Shown: positions 46,312-55,712, numbered from the stretch's first letter. The stretch: 64,000 nucleotides of DNA from Roseomonas mucosa (GCA_945878375.1 CAMDWG010000002.1:310001-374000); one strand, 5' to 3'. Program-made: numbers and translations. Notes: generated by a model from the sequence alone, not told the origin.

Positions 46312-47526
46312 TCAATCCCGCCCGAAGGGATCGTCCACCGACTCCGCCGGCGGCGTGAGCCAATCCGCGCCCTGTTCCGTCACGACGATGTGGTCCTCCA
46401 GCCGGATGCCGAATTCGCCATAGATCGCGATGGTGGGCTCGATGGACCCCGTATTGCCCACCGCGAGCGGCGCGCGGTTGTTGCCCACGAAATAGGGCGC
46501 CTCATGCACATCCATGCCGATGCCGTGGCCGGTGCGGTGCGGCAGGCCGGGCACCTTGTAGCCGGGGCCGAATCCGGCCGCGACCACCACGCCCCGGCAG
46601 GCATCGTCGATGCCGCCACAGGGCGCGCCCGGCCGGGCGGCCGCGACGCCGGCGGCCTGGGCCGCCTTGGACAGGTTCCAGATCTCCCGCTGCCGGGCAT
46701 TGGGCGTGCCGAAGACATAGCTGCGCGTGATGTCCGAGACATAGCCATGCAGCGGCGCGCCGACATCGACCAGCACGACATCGCCGTCCGCCAGCGTCTG
46801 CGGATAGGGCACGCCATGCGGATAGGCCGTCGGTTCCCCGAACAGCACGATGCCGAAGCTCGGGCCCCCATCGAAGCCGGCCTTGCGATGCGCGGCGGTC
46901 AGGAAGTCCATCACCTCGGTGGTGGTCACGCCCGGCTGCAGCGCGCGCGCGGCGGCGGCCTGGATCTCCAGCGTCATACCCATGGCCTGGCGCAGGATCG
47001 CGACCTCATGTTCGGTCTTTCGTTCGCGCAGATGGCTGGTGACGGGGCCGGACGCGACGAAGCGGTGGTTCGGCAAAGCCGTTCGCATCCCTTCCGCCAC
47101 GAAGACCCGCGCCATGTCATCGAGCGCGACGGTGCCACCGGCCACATCGGCCTCTCGCAGGATGTCGGCGAAGAGCGCGTAGGGGTCCTCATCCTCCTCC
47201 CACCCCCGGACGGTGCCGGGGATGGCGAGCATGGTGCGGATGCGCTCCACCTCGAATGCGGGCGAGAGGTAGGTGAGGGGGCCGCGCGCCGGCAGCACGG
47301 CGCCCACCGGGCGTTCGGACTGGCCATGCTTCAGCCCGGTCAGCCAGGCGAGGTTGGTGGTGCCATCCAGCCACAGCGCGGCGATGCCGAGTTCGCGCAT
47401 CCGCGCCTGGGCACGGTCCACCCGCGCGGCGTGCTCGGCGGCGCCGATGGGCGGCACCACGTCGCGCCGGTTGCGGATGGAGGCAAGCTCGGTCGCGAAA
47501 TCCGACCCGCCAACGCCGACCGTCAT
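46312..47526 (-). CDS. M24 family metallopeptidase (Xaa-Pro aminopeptidase-like)
   Basis: 404-residue creatinase/aminopeptidase-P-fold protein. An N-terminal creatinase-N domain (LGIAALWLDGTTNLAWLTGL) precedes the pita-bread catalytic domain. Its five metal ligands are visible: two Asp in LVDVGAPLHGYVSDITRSY, His in PHRTGHGIGMDVHE, Glu in SIEPTIAIYG and Glu in IRLEDHIVVTE. It would remove the N-terminal residue before proline or act on a related amide. It lies 14 bases after the EamA transporter gene, which may import or export its substrate or product. Confidence 0.9.
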   Translation of the reverse strand: MTVGVGGSDFATELASIRNRRDVVPPIGAAEHAARVDRAQARMRELGIAALWLDGTTNLAWLTGLKHGQSERPVGAVLPARGPLTYLSPAFEVERIRTMLAIPGTVRGWEEDEDPYALFADILREADVAGGTVALDDMARVFVAEGMRTALPNHRFVASGPVTSHLRERKTEHEVAILRQAMGMTLEIQAAAARALQPGVTTTEVMDFLTAAHRKAGFDGGPSFGIVLFGEPTAYPHGVPYPQTLADGDVVLVDVGAPLHGYVSDITRSYVFGTPNARQREIWNLSKAAQAAGVAAARPGAPCGGIDDACRGVVVAAGFGPGYKVPGLPHRTGHGIGMDVHEAPYFVGNNRAPLAVGNTGSIEPTIAIYGEFGIRLEDHIVVTEQGADWLTPPAESVDDPFGRD

Positions 47527-47540
47527 CTGTGGTCCTTTCC

Positions 47541-48425
47541 CTATCCCTGTCGCCGGCGGCCTTCGGTGACCGCCATGAAGACGCCCGCCGCGATGATCAC
47601 CGCCGCCCCCGCCCAGGTGCCCCAATCCGGCCAGAGCCCCGTGACCGCGACGCCCATCAGCACGGATCCTACGATCTGCCAGTACTGGAAGGGCGAGATC
47701 ACCGCGGCCTGCCCGTAGGACATCGCCCGCGCCACGCAGTAATGCCCCGCCGTCGCCAGCACGCCGAGCGCCAGGAAGGCCAGCGCATCGGCGGTGGTCG
47801 CGGGCGTGACCCAGACGAAGGGCACCAGGATCGTCAGCACGACGCAGCCGACGACGGAACTCCACAGCGTCGAGGTCTGTGCGCTGTCATGGGGCGCGAC
47901 CTTGCGCGTCAGGACCTGGTACAGCGCGTAGAAGCTGGAACTGGCCAGGATCAGCAGGGATGCCGGCTGGAAATTGTCATCGCCCGGCCGGATCACCACC
48001 AGCACGCCCGCGAAGGCCGCGCCGACGGCCAGCATCCGCCGCAGCTGCGGCTTCTCGCCCAGCAGCGGCCAGGCCAGCAGGGCCACGATGAAGGGCGCGA
48101 GGAATCCGATCGCCGCGGCCTTGGCCAGCGGGACGGTCGCGATCGCGACGAAGTAGAGGCTGGTGGAGGAGAGCTGGCAGAAGGACCGGCCGATCTGCAG
48201 CAGGGGCCGGCGGGTGGCGAAGACCATCAGCCCCGCGCCCGGCAACATGAGCGCCAGCATCATCACGAACTGGCCGCTGATGCGGGCCCAGATGATCTGC
48301 TCTGACGGGTAGCGGGGCGACAGCCACTGCACCAGGCCGTTCATCACCGGGAAGAAGCTCGCCGCCAGCATCATGAAGCCGATGCCGAGGAGGATGCGCG
48401 GCTCGCGCGGGCCAGTGTCTGTCAT
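47541..48425 (-). CDS. DMT-superfamily (EamA) transporter
   Basis: 294-residue membrane protein with ten predicted helices arranged as two EamA repeats; the first starts ILLGIGFMMLAASFFPVMNG and the second repeat begins near LLILASSSFYALYQVL. Members export amino acids, nucleotides or other metabolites. It is encoded immediately upstream of an M24 peptidase on the same strand. The substrate is not inferable. Confidence 0.88.
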   Translation of the reverse strand: MTDTGPREPRILLGIGFMMLAASFFPVMNGLVQWLSPRYPSEQIIWARISGQFVMMLALMLPGAGLMVFATRRPLLQIGRSFCQLSSTSLYFVAIATVPLAKAAAIGFLAPFIVALLAWPLLGEKPQLRRMLAVGAAFAGVLVVIRPGDDNFQPASLLILASSSFYALYQVLTRKVAPHDSAQTSTLWSSVVGCVVLTILVPFVWVTPATTADALAFLALGVLATAGHYCVARAMSYGQAAVISPFQYWQIVGSVLMGVAVTGLWPDWGTWAGAAVIIAAGVFMAVTEGRRRQG

Positions 48426-48473
48426 GTGGGTGGACGCAGCATTGCCCCGGACCGGCGGGGCGGCAAGCCGGGG

Positions 48474-50291
48474 TCAGCCCTCCAATTCCTCCCGCAGCAA
48501 CTCCAGGCGCAGCCACTCCTCCTCCGCCGCGTCGCGTTCCGCCTGCTTCTTGCCGAGCAGGCTGGTGCGGGCGGCGAAGCCGGGGGGATCGCGGGTATAG
48601 AGCGCGGGGTCGGCGAGCTGGGTCTGCAGCGCCGCGATTTCGCGTTCCAGCTGGGCGATGCGGGCGGGGAGCGTCTCCAGCGCGTGCTTGTCCTTGAAGG
48701 ACATGCGGGCCTTCGGCGCGGCGCGCGGGCCGGTGGGACCATCGGGGGCAGGGGTATCGGCCTGCTGTCCCGTGGCCGGGGCCGCCTTTGCCTGCACGCC
48801 ATGGCCGCGCTGCGCGACCATGTCGGAATAGCCGCCGGCATAGTCCTGCCAGCGCCCATCGCCTTCCGACACGATCACATTGGTGGCCACGCGGTCGAGG
48901 AAGTCGCGGTCGTGGCTGACGACGATCACCGTGCCGGCATAGTCGCCGACCAGCTCCTGCAGCAGGTCCAGCGTCTCGAGGTCGAGGTCGTTGGTCGGCT
49001 CGTCCAGCACCAGCAGGTTCGACGGCTGGGCGAGCGCACGCGCCAGCATCAGCCGCCCCCGCTCCCCGCCCGAGAGCATGCCCACCGGCGTGCGCGCCTG
49101 TTCGGGCACGAACAGGAAGTCCTTCATGTAGCCGACGACGTGCTTCACCTCATCCCCGACCCGCACCTGGTCGCCCCTTCCGCCGGTCAGCGCATCGGCC
49201 AGCGTGGTCGCGGGGTCGAGCCCGGCGCGCATCTGGTCCAGCGTGACCATCTGCAGGTTGGTGCCGAGCCGGACCTCGCCCTCATCCGGGGGCAGGGTGC
49301 CGGTCAGCATCTTCAGCAGCGTCGTCTTGCCCGCGCCGTTCGGGCCGACGATGCCGACCCGGTCGCCGCGCATGATCCGCGCGGAGAAATCGCGCACCAC
49401 CGCCGGCTGGCCGCCGAAGGCTTTCCCGATCCGGTCGGCCGAGACCACCAGCGTGCCGGACCCATCGCCTTCCGCCGCCACCATCCGCACCGTGCCCGGC
49501 GTGGTCACGCGTTCCTTCCGGCGCTTGCGAAGCGTGTGGAGGTCCGCCAGCCGCTTCACATTGCGCTTGCGCCGGGCGGAGACGCCGTAGCGCAGCCAAT
49601 GCTCCTCCCGCACGATCTTGCGGGCGAGCTTGTGGGCCTCCGTCTCCTCTTCCTCCAGCACCCGGTCGCGCCAGGCCTCGAAGCCGGTGAAGCCTTCCTC
49701 CAGGCGGCGCGTGGTGCCGCGGTCGAGCCAGACCATGGCGCGGGAGAGGCGTTCGAGGAACCGGCGGTCGTGGCTGATCAGCACCAGCGCGCCGCGGGTC
49801 CGCATCAACTCCTCCTCCAGCCATTCGATCGCCGGCAGGTCGAGGTGGTTGGTCGGCTCATCCAGCAGCAGGATATCGGGGCGGGGGGCCAGCACGCGGG
49901 CGAGTGCGGCGCGGCGGGTCTCGCCGCCCGAAAGCCGGGACGGCTCCTCATCCCCCGTCAGGCCGAGGCCTTCCAGCAGCAGCCGGGCGCGGTGCGGGTC
50001 GTCGCCGGGGGCGAGCCCGGCCTCCACGAAGGCGCCCGTGGTCGCGAAGCCGCCGAGGTCGGGTTCCTGCGGCAGGTAGCGCAGCGTGGCGCCGGGCTGG
50101 AGGAAGCGGGTGCCGCCATCGGCCTCGATCATGCCGGCGGCGACCTTCAGCAGCGTGGACTTGCCCGAGCCGTTGCGCCCGACCAGCGCCACCCGTTCAC
50201 CGGCGCCGACGGCGATTTCCGCCCCGTCCAGCAGCCAATTGGAGCCGAGCCGGAGGCGGATGTCGCGAAGGTGCAGCAGGGGTGGGGGCAT
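48474..50291 (-). CDS. ABC-F family ATP-binding cassette protein (Uup-like)
   Basis: 605-residue soluble protein with two ABC ATPase domains. The Walker A motifs are VGRNGSGKST and VGPNGAGKTT, each followed by its signature (LSGGETRRAALARVL, LSGGERGRLMLARAL) and Walker B (LLLDEPTNHLDL, LVLDEPTNDLDL). Between them lies the P-site-tRNA-interaction linker, and the C-terminus is a coiled coil (ARIAQLEREIAALQTQLAD), as in Uup. ABC-F proteins act on stalled ribosomes; Uup is also linked to transposon excision. The ATG at 50291 begins the first domain. Confidence 0.92.
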   Translation of the reverse strand: MPPPLLHLRDIRLRLGSNWLLDGAEIAVGAGERVALVGRNGSGKSTLLKVAAGMIEADGGTRFLQPGATLRYLPQEPDLGGFATTGAFVEAGLAPGDDPHRARLLLEGLGLTGDEEPSRLSGGETRRAALARVLAPRPDILLLDEPTNHLDLPAIEWLEEELMRTRGALVLISHDRRFLERLSRAMVWLDRGTTRRLEEGFTGFEAWRDRVLEEEETEAHKLARKIVREEHWLRYGVSARRKRNVKRLADLHTLRKRRKERVTTPGTVRMVAAEGDGSGTLVVSADRIGKAFGGQPAVVRDFSARIMRGDRVGIVGPNGAGKTTLLKMLTGTLPPDEGEVRLGTNLQMVTLDQMRAGLDPATTLADALTGGRGDQVRVGDEVKHVVGYMKDFLFVPEQARTPVGMLSGGERGRLMLARALAQPSNLLVLDEPTNDLDLETLDLLQELVGDYAGTVIVVSHDRDFLDRVATNVIVSEGDGRWQDYAGGYSDMVAQRGHGVQAKAAPATGQQADTPAPDGPTGPRAAPKARMSFKDKHALETLPARIAQLEREIAALQTQLADPALYTRDPPGFAARTSLLGKKQAERDAAEEEWLRLELLREELEG

Positions 50292-50400
50292 GGACGGGGG
50301 TGTGCGCAGCGCCGCGCGGCGCGTCAACAGGGCGGATGCATGCGGCTTGATCGCACGCCATGGACTTGCGCTTGCTCGTTACGCCCATGACGTTACGGCC

Positions 50401-51111
50401 ATGACCGACCAGCCTGCCCCGCCGCCCCTGGATCCCCGCACGACCTATGGCGCGCTGGCCAATCCCGACCTTCTCGCCCGCGTGCCGATGGCGGCGCGTA
50501 GTGTGCTGGATGTGGGGTGCGGGGCCGGGGGGCTCGGTCGCGCCCTGCGCGGGAAGGGTTTCCCGGGGCGCCTCGCTGGGATCGAGCCGGACCCGGCCCT
50601 GGCCGCGCAGGCGGCGGCGCATTACGACCGTGTCCACCGCATCGATATCGACGTCCAGGGCGTGCCGATGCCGCCGGGCAGCGTGGATGTGCTGGTCTAT
50701 GGGGATGTGCTGGAGCATCTGCGCGACCCCTGGGCGGTGCTGAAGCGGGATGCGGGGCTGCTGGCGCCCGGCGGGACGCTTCTGGTCTGCATCCCGAACC
50801 TGGAACACTGGTCCTTCGCCGCGCGGCTGCTGGCCGGGCGCTGGCGCTACGAGGAGATGGGGCTGTTCGACCGCACCCATCTGCGCTGGTTCACCCATGC
50901 CGGCATGCGGGATGCGATCCTGGCGGCCGGCCTGCGGCCGGTCGAGACCGCGCCCCGGATCTTCGACCGCGAGAAGGCCGAGGCCTTTGCCGCGAAGATG
51001 CGGCCGGGGCTGGTTGCGCTTGGGGTGGACCCAGATGATTGGCTCCGGCGGAGCCTGCCTTTGCAATATGTCTGGCGGGCCATGAAGCCCGACATTCCTG
51101 GCGGGCCATGA
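50401..51111 (+). CDS. Class I SAM-dependent methyltransferase
   Basis: 236-residue methyltransferase of the Methyltransf_11/23 type. Motif I is VLDVGCGAGGLGRAL, the acidic end of strand 2 is GIEPDPA, motif II/post-II contains DVLVYGDVLEHLRDPW, and LLVCIPNLEHWSF and LFDRTHLRWFT follow; the latter two are common in methyltransferases of cell-surface polysaccharide clusters. No such cluster is adjacent here, so the substrate is unknown. The reading frame ends inside a 26-base-period tandem duplication that changes the last few residues. Confidence 0.86.
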   Translation: MTDQPAPPPLDPRTTYGALANPDLLARVPMAARSVLDVGCGAGGLGRALRGKGFPGRLAGIEPDPALAAQAAAHYDRVHRIDIDVQGVPMPPGSVDVLVYGDVLEHLRDPWAVLKRDAGLLAPGGTLLVCIPNLEHWSFAARLLAGRWRYEEMGLFDRTHLRWFTHAGMRDAILAAGLRPVETAPRIFDREKAEAFAAKMRPGLVALGVDPDDWLRRSLPLQYVWRAMKPDIPGGP

Positions 51112-51119
51112 AGCCCGAC
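51073..51119 (+). repeat. Tandem duplication (period 26 bases) at the methyltransferase 3' end
   Basis: The 21-base sequence starting TGGCGGGCCATGAAGCCCGA occurs at 51073-51093 and again, identical, at 51099-51119. The first copy encodes WRAMKPD in frame; the second is read out of frame and supplies the stop. Confidence 0.85.
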
Positions 51120-51216
51120 GCCTGAATCCGAGCGCGGGCCGCTCCGGCCCCCGGCACACCTGTTCCCGTTTCTTTCTGCGGCCAAGCGGCTCGATTCGCT
51201 GGATTTTTGCGTCGCA

Positions 51217-51284
51217 CTACAAGCGTTTTTGTAGCGCTACTACATGCGTGGGTGCGCTGCCTCGGTGCTGTAAAGTAGCTTTAC
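51217..51284. repeat. Cluster of short dyads in the methyltransferase-mazG convergent gap
   Basis: Three inverted repeats overlap or follow closely: CTACAA/TTGTAG (51217-51234), TGTAG/CTACA around CGCTA (51230-51244) and GTAAAG/CTTTAC around TAG (51270-51284). The stretch is AT-richer than its surroundings. They could act as a terminator region or protein-binding sites. Confidence 0.5.
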
Positions 51285-51312
51285 AAAAGCCTCCGGGAAG
51301 CCCCTGGGGGGA

Positions 51313-52140
51313 TCAGCCTTGGCCGCGTTCGGCCGCCTTCGCGGCAACCCAGGCGGCTTCCATCGTCGCCAGGTCCACGTCCTGCGGCGCCTTGCCCTCG
51401 GCGGCCAGTTGCCGCTCGATAGCGCCGAAGCGGCGCTCGAACTTGGCATTGGCGCCGGCGAGGCAGGCCTCCGGGTCGAGGTCCAGCTTCCGGGCCAGAT
51501 TCGCCAGCACGAAGAACAGGTCGCCCAGCTCATCCGCCTGCCGCGCACGCTCGGCTTCGGTCGGCGCGGGCTTCAGTTCCGCGCGCAGCTCCGCCGCTTC
51601 CTCCTCCAGCTTGTCGAGGACGGAGGCCGCATCCGGCCAGTCGAAGCCGACGCGGGCGGCCCGGCGGGTGAGCTTCACGGCGCGGGTCAGGGCAGGGAGC
51701 CCCACCGGGATTCCAGCCAGCACCCCGGTCTCCGCCCGCGCGGCGCGTTCCGAGGCCTTCTGGACCTCCCAGGCGGCGGTCTGGGCCTCAGTGGAGCGCC
51801 GCTCGGCGGCGCCGAAGACATGGGGGTGGCGGCGGATCATCTTGGCGCTGATGGCCTCCGCCACCTCGGCGAAGCCGAAGCGCCCGGCCTCGGACGCCAT
51901 CTGGGCGTGGTAGACGACCTGGAACAGCAGGTCGCCCAGCTCATCCAGCAGCGCCGGGTAATCGGGACCGCGGGCGATGGCGTCCGCCACCTCATAGGCT
52001 TCCTCGATCGTATAGGGCGCGATGGTCGCGAAGGACTGCTCCCTGTCCCAGGGGCAGCCATCCGGCGCGCGGAGCCGCGCCATGATGCCGATCAGGCGCA
52101 GTGTCGCGGAAGCGGGGTCCTGGGGGACAAGATCGGACAT
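51313..52140 (-). CDS. mazG: Nucleoside triphosphate pyrophosphohydrolase
   Basis: 275-residue housecleaning enzyme with two tandem MazG all-alpha domains. The N-terminal catalytic copy contains CPWDREQSFATIAPYTIEE and LLDELGDLLFQVVYHA (EExx-type magnesium motif); the second copy contains KLEEEAAELRAELK and ADELGDLFFVLANLARKL. It hydrolyses dNTP/NTP to monophosphate and pyrophosphate and can affect ppGpp signalling. The ATG at 52140 starts the conserved region. It ends against a 201-base convergent gap with several dyads. Confidence 0.93.
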   Translation of the reverse strand: MSDLVPQDPASATLRLIGIMARLRAPDGCPWDREQSFATIAPYTIEEAYEVADAIARGPDYPALLDELGDLLFQVVYHAQMASEAGRFGFAEVAEAISAKMIRRHPHVFGAAERRSTEAQTAAWEVQKASERAARAETGVLAGIPVGLPALTRAVKLTRRAARVGFDWPDAASVLDKLEEEAAELRAELKPAPTEAERARQADELGDLFFVLANLARKLDLDPEACLAGANAKFERRFGAIERQLAAEGKAPQDVDLATMEAAWVAAKAAERGQG

Positions 52141-52384
52141 GGCGGAGGGACTCCTCGAAGCTCCGGGGATGCTCTGGCGCGCGGGGCGATCCGGGGCAAG
52201 GTGGCGGAGACGGGGAGAGGGAGCCCCCCATACTCCCAACACAACAGCCAAGCATCGTATACTATTACTGCCCAGCAAAGATGCATGGCAGCCATTCCCA
52301 GGGAGAATGCAGAACCGTTGGTGAATGCTGATAAATTCATCTCCGAGTTCATTCTGCGAAACCAACGGTATCTGGGATATTTAA

Positions 52385-54451
52385 ATGAGAACGATCCCGT
52401 TGCGTGGGCTTGGTTTTGAATCACTATTCCCGATGGACCCATGGGCCGAGGAGGCCGGGGCAGGCGACGCCTACTGGGTCGCACCGATCGCACAACCGAT
52501 CTCACAGCCCGGTGGCTCCGACACGGGGGCCGCGGCCGCGTCCGGTGGCGGGCAAGGCGGGCGGAACGATGGCGGCGCTCTGGCCCATGCCTCCGGCGAG
52601 CTCCTGGTGCAGTTCGCCCCCGGTGTCGGCGATGCGACCCGTGCCGAGGCGCTGGCGGCGGTTGGCGCCCAACTGATCGAAGTGGTGCGCGGCGATCTGC
52701 CAGGGCAGGCGGATGGCCATTTGCTTCGCATCGAACTCCCTCCCGCCCTGAGCGAGGAGAGGGCCATCGAGGTGCTCTCACGCCGGCCCGAGGTGGAGTT
52801 CGCGGAGAAGAACTGGACCGTCTCGATCGATGCCGTCTCGAACGACACGGGCTACACCAGCGGGTCCCTCTGGGGGATGTATGGCGACCAGACCTCGCCA
52901 AGGAATGCCTTCGGCAGCCAGGCGGGCGAGGCCTGGGCCACCGGCGCGACCGGTTCCACGAAGGTCGTGGTGGGCGTGGTGGATACCGGCATCGCCTACA
53001 CGCATATCGACCTCTACCTGAACACCTGGCTGAACCAGGGCGAGATCCCCTGGTCGCTCCGCGCCAGCCTCGTCGATAGTGACAGCGACGGGCTGATCAC
53101 CTTTCGCGACCTGAACCACGCTGCCAACGCCTCCCTGGTCACAGACCTCGACGGCAACGCTCGCATCGATGCGGGCGACCTGCTGAACGACATCCGCTGG
53201 GAGAACGGGATCGACGAGGACGGCAACGGCTACCGGGACGACCTCGTCGGCTGGGATTTCGTCAACAACGACAACGACCCCTGGGACGACAACGGGCACG
53301 GAACCCATGTCAGCGGCACCATTGGTGCGAAGGGCGGCAACGGCATAGGCGTGGCAGGGGTTGCCTGGGACGTCCAGATCGTCGGGCTGAAGTTCCTGGA
53401 CGCCGACGGGTCGGGGTCCATCTCGGACGCCGTGAAGGCGATCGACTACTACACCACCGCAAGCCAGAAGGCGGTCGGCCAGGATTTCGTGGCGACCAAC
53501 AATTCCTGGGGTGGGGGCGGGTATTCCTCTGCCATGCAGGGCGCCATCGATCGGGCCGCGAAGGAAGGCATTCTCTTCGTCGCCGCCGCCGGCAACTCGG
53601 CGGCCAACACGGATGCCGAGGCCCATTACCCGTCGAACTACAGCACGCTTGCAAGCGCGGGCTATGAGGCGGTCGTCTCTGTCGCTGCCATCACCAGCAC
53701 GGGCGGGCTGGCCTCCTTCTCGAATTTCGGCGCGAAGACGGTGGATCTCGGGGCGCCGGGCGCGTCGATCTACTCGACGCTCGCCGATGGCGGCTACGGC
53801 ACCATGAGCGGCACCTCCATGGCCGCGCCGCATGTCACGGGCGCGATCGCGCTCTACGCCGCGCGGAATGCCGATGCGACGGCAGCGGAAACCCGCGAAG
53901 CCTTGCTCGGATCGGTCATCGCGACCTCCTCGCTGCAGGGCAAGACCGTGACCGGCGGGCGGCTGGATGCCGAGGCCATGCTGCGCTTCGATGGGGCGGC
54001 GCCCCCGCCGCAGGAGCCCGTCGGAATTTTCATCTACGGCACGACCCGCCGGGACAAGCTGGTGGGCACCGCGGGCGACGATACGATCAGCGGTGTTCCG
54101 CAATCCGGCCCACATCTCGGCCGCGGCACCATCGACGCGCTGACGGGGGGCGCCGGCGACGACATCTTCGTCCTCGGCGATGCGCGCGGTCTTTTCTACA
54201 ATGACGGCAAGGCCCGGAACGCCGGCACCGGCGATTACGCTCGCATCATGGATTTCCAGACCGGCGACAAGATCCAGCTCTCGGACGATGTCGACACCTA
54301 CTTCCTGCGCTCGGTGAAGATCGGCGGATTCAGCGGGACCGGTATCTATGCGGATATGGACCGCAATGGCCGCTTCGGCAGTTCCGACGAGCTGGTGGGG
54401 CATGTCGTCAAGGTCTGGACGCTGACGAGTTCCGACTTCCTGTTCGCCTGA
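52385..54451 (+). CDS. S8 subtilisin-like serine protease with RTX-like C-terminus
   Basis: 688-residue secreted protease. The catalytic triad is Asp200 (VVGVVDTGIAYTHID), His305 (DNGHGTHVSGTIG) and Ser478 (SGTSMAAPHVTGAI), with the oxyanion Asn in AAAGNSAANTD. Between Asp and His lies an insert of three acidic calcium-loop-like segments (DSDSDGLITF, DLDGNARIDAGDLL, DEDGNGYRDD). A protease inhibitor-like prodomain (about 70-145) precedes. The C-terminus has haemolysin-type repeats (GTAGDDTISG, LTGGAGDDIFVLGD) and ends SSDFLFA. It has no N-terminal signal, so type I secretion is likely; no HlyB/D genes are adjacent. The 244-base leader is AT-richer than the rest. Confidence 0.9.
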   Translation: MRTIPLRGLGFESLFPMDPWAEEAGAGDAYWVAPIAQPISQPGGSDTGAAAASGGGQGGRNDGGALAHASGELLVQFAPGVGDATRAEALAAVGAQLIEVVRGDLPGQADGHLLRIELPPALSEERAIEVLSRRPEVEFAEKNWTVSIDAVSNDTGYTSGSLWGMYGDQTSPRNAFGSQAGEAWATGATGSTKVVVGVVDTGIAYTHIDLYLNTWLNQGEIPWSLRASLVDSDSDGLITFRDLNHAANASLVTDLDGNARIDAGDLLNDIRWENGIDEDGNGYRDDLVGWDFVNNDNDPWDDNGHGTHVSGTIGAKGGNGIGVAGVAWDVQIVGLKFLDADGSGSISDAVKAIDYYTTASQKAVGQDFVATNNSWGGGGYSSAMQGAIDRAAKEGILFVAAAGNSAANTDAEAHYPSNYSTLASAGYEAVVSVAAITSTGGLASFSNFGAKTVDLGAPGASIYSTLADGGYGTMSGTSMAAPHVTGAIALYAARNADATAAETREALLGSVIATSSLQGKTVTGGRLDAEAMLRFDGAAPPPQEPVGIFIYGTTRRDKLVGTAGDDTISGVPQSGPHLGRGTIDALTGGAGDDIFVLGDARGLFYNDGKARNAGTGDYARIMDFQTGDKIQLSDDVDTYFLRSVKIGGFSGTGIYADMDRNGRFGSSDELVGHVVKVWTLTSSDFLFA

Positions 54452-54911
54452 CGCGGCGGATCAAACCCGCCATCGGCCGCGTTGGCGGCAGGGTAGGGGC
54501 GGGGACGTGCGCCGCGGCCCGGGAAAGGCGCCTTGAGGCCGCCTTCCTGAAGCATGGCGTGGCTGCATGCGCGCGGGCACCCAGCCAGGCCAAAGCGTGC
54601 CACGCGGCGGCCAGGACCGCGCCATGGCCGGAGGCGACCCGAGCAACCATCGTCATCCATCCCAGGCGACGCACCGGCCGCAGGACCATGCCGGGCGCAG
54701 ATCATCCACATATCTGATTGCCGCATAAGATATATTATGGAAAATAAGGACCTGTGGGAAAAGCCGGGGATAGTATGCCCGCACGCAGTCCGCCCGTGTC
54801 GCGTGGGCCGCGTTTCGCGGGTTCGGTCTTGGCTGCAATTGGTTTGCGGGTTGGGTTTGATCCAAAGGAGATCACCGCCAGCGGCCCGCCCCGTGATCCC
54901 GGGCGGCGGTC
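54452..54911. other. 460-base non-coding convergent gap
   Basis: No credible gene was seen between the S8 protease and the convergent MBL hydrolase. The centre (about 54705-54750) is AT-rich with a TATATTATGG stretch; a frame opening there runs antisense into the hydrolase gene and lacks protein character. No clear terminator was recognised. Confidence 0.6.
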
Positions 54912-55709
54912 TCAGCCTTCGGGAACCTCCAGCACCATCCCGTCATGGCCCGGCTCGATACCCGGCGGCAGATTCGCGCACATCCAGGCCCAGTCCATGT
55001 CCTGGCTCATATGGGTCAGAACCGTGCGACGCGGCCGCAGCCGCGCAACCCAGCCCAGCACCTGGTCGAGCCCGGCATGCACCAGATGCGGCGCGCGCTG
55101 CAGGCAGCCGACCACCCAGGTGTCGAGCCCCTCCAGCGCCGCCAGCGTATCCTCCGTCATCGCGACGACATCGGTCGAATAGGCGAAGCGGCCGACCCGA
55201 AATCCGAGGGTCTCCGTCACGAGGTGGTCCTGACGCAGGACCCGGACCGGCATGCCACCCATCGTCGCCCACTCGCCGGGTGCCACGGGCCGCGGAACCA
55301 GAGCGGGCCGGAAGAAGCCCTGCGGCGGCGCCGGGCGGAAGGCGTATTCGAAGCGCGTCTTCAGCTCCGACAGCGTCACATAGCTGCCGAAGGCATCCAG
55401 CGGCCCGCCGATGATGCGGTTGACGATCCGCAGCTCATCGATGCCCATGACATGGTCGGCATGGGTATGGGTGAAGACCACCGCATCCAGCCGCCCGATG
55501 CCGCAGGCGAGCATCTGGGCGCGCAGATCCGGCCCGGCATCGATCAGCAGCCGATGGCCGGCCGCATCCTCCACCACCACGGAACTCCGCGTCCGGCGGT
55601 TGCGCGGCTCGGACGGGTCGCAGGCGCCCCATTGGCCGCGCTCATCCTCCCCGCCCAGCAGCGGCACGCCGCCCGAGGCCCCGCAGCCCAGCAGCGTGAC
55701 CTTCGGCAC
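54912..55709 (-). CDS. MBL-fold metallo-hydrolase, PhnP-like
   Basis: 265-residue metallo-beta-lactamase-fold phosphodiesterase-like protein. The zinc motif HTHADH is at residues 81-86, a first Cys-Gly motif (LLGCGASGGVPLLG) opens the protein as in PhnP and related cyclic phosphodiesterases, and the C-terminal LTHMSQDMDW holds a further metal His. The GTG start at 55709 lies three bases after tatD, and pairing tatD with this gene after metG is common in alphaproteobacteria. The substrate is unknown; PhnP proper hydrolyses cyclic ribose phosphate, but no phn operon is present. Confidence 0.88.
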   Translation of the reverse strand: MPKVTLLGCGASGGVPLLGGEDERGQWGACDPSEPRNRRTRSSVVVEDAAGHRLLIDAGPDLRAQMLACGIGRLDAVVFTHTHADHVMGIDELRIVNRIIGGPLDAFGSYVTLSELKTRFEYAFRPAPPQGFFRPALVPRPVAPGEWATMGGMPVRVLRQDHLVTETLGFRVGRFAYSTDVVAMTEDTLAALEGLDTWVVGCLQRAPHLVHAGLDQVLGWVARLRPRRTVLTHMSQDMDWAWMCANLPPGIEPGHDGMVLEVPEG

Positions 55710-55712
55710 CGC

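Noticed and set aside
54737-54911. Frame starting MENKDLWEKPG in the AT-rich gap after the S8 protease.
   Set aside because: It runs on antisense through the MBL hydrolase gene, becomes Arg/Pro/Ser-rich and shows no family resemblance.
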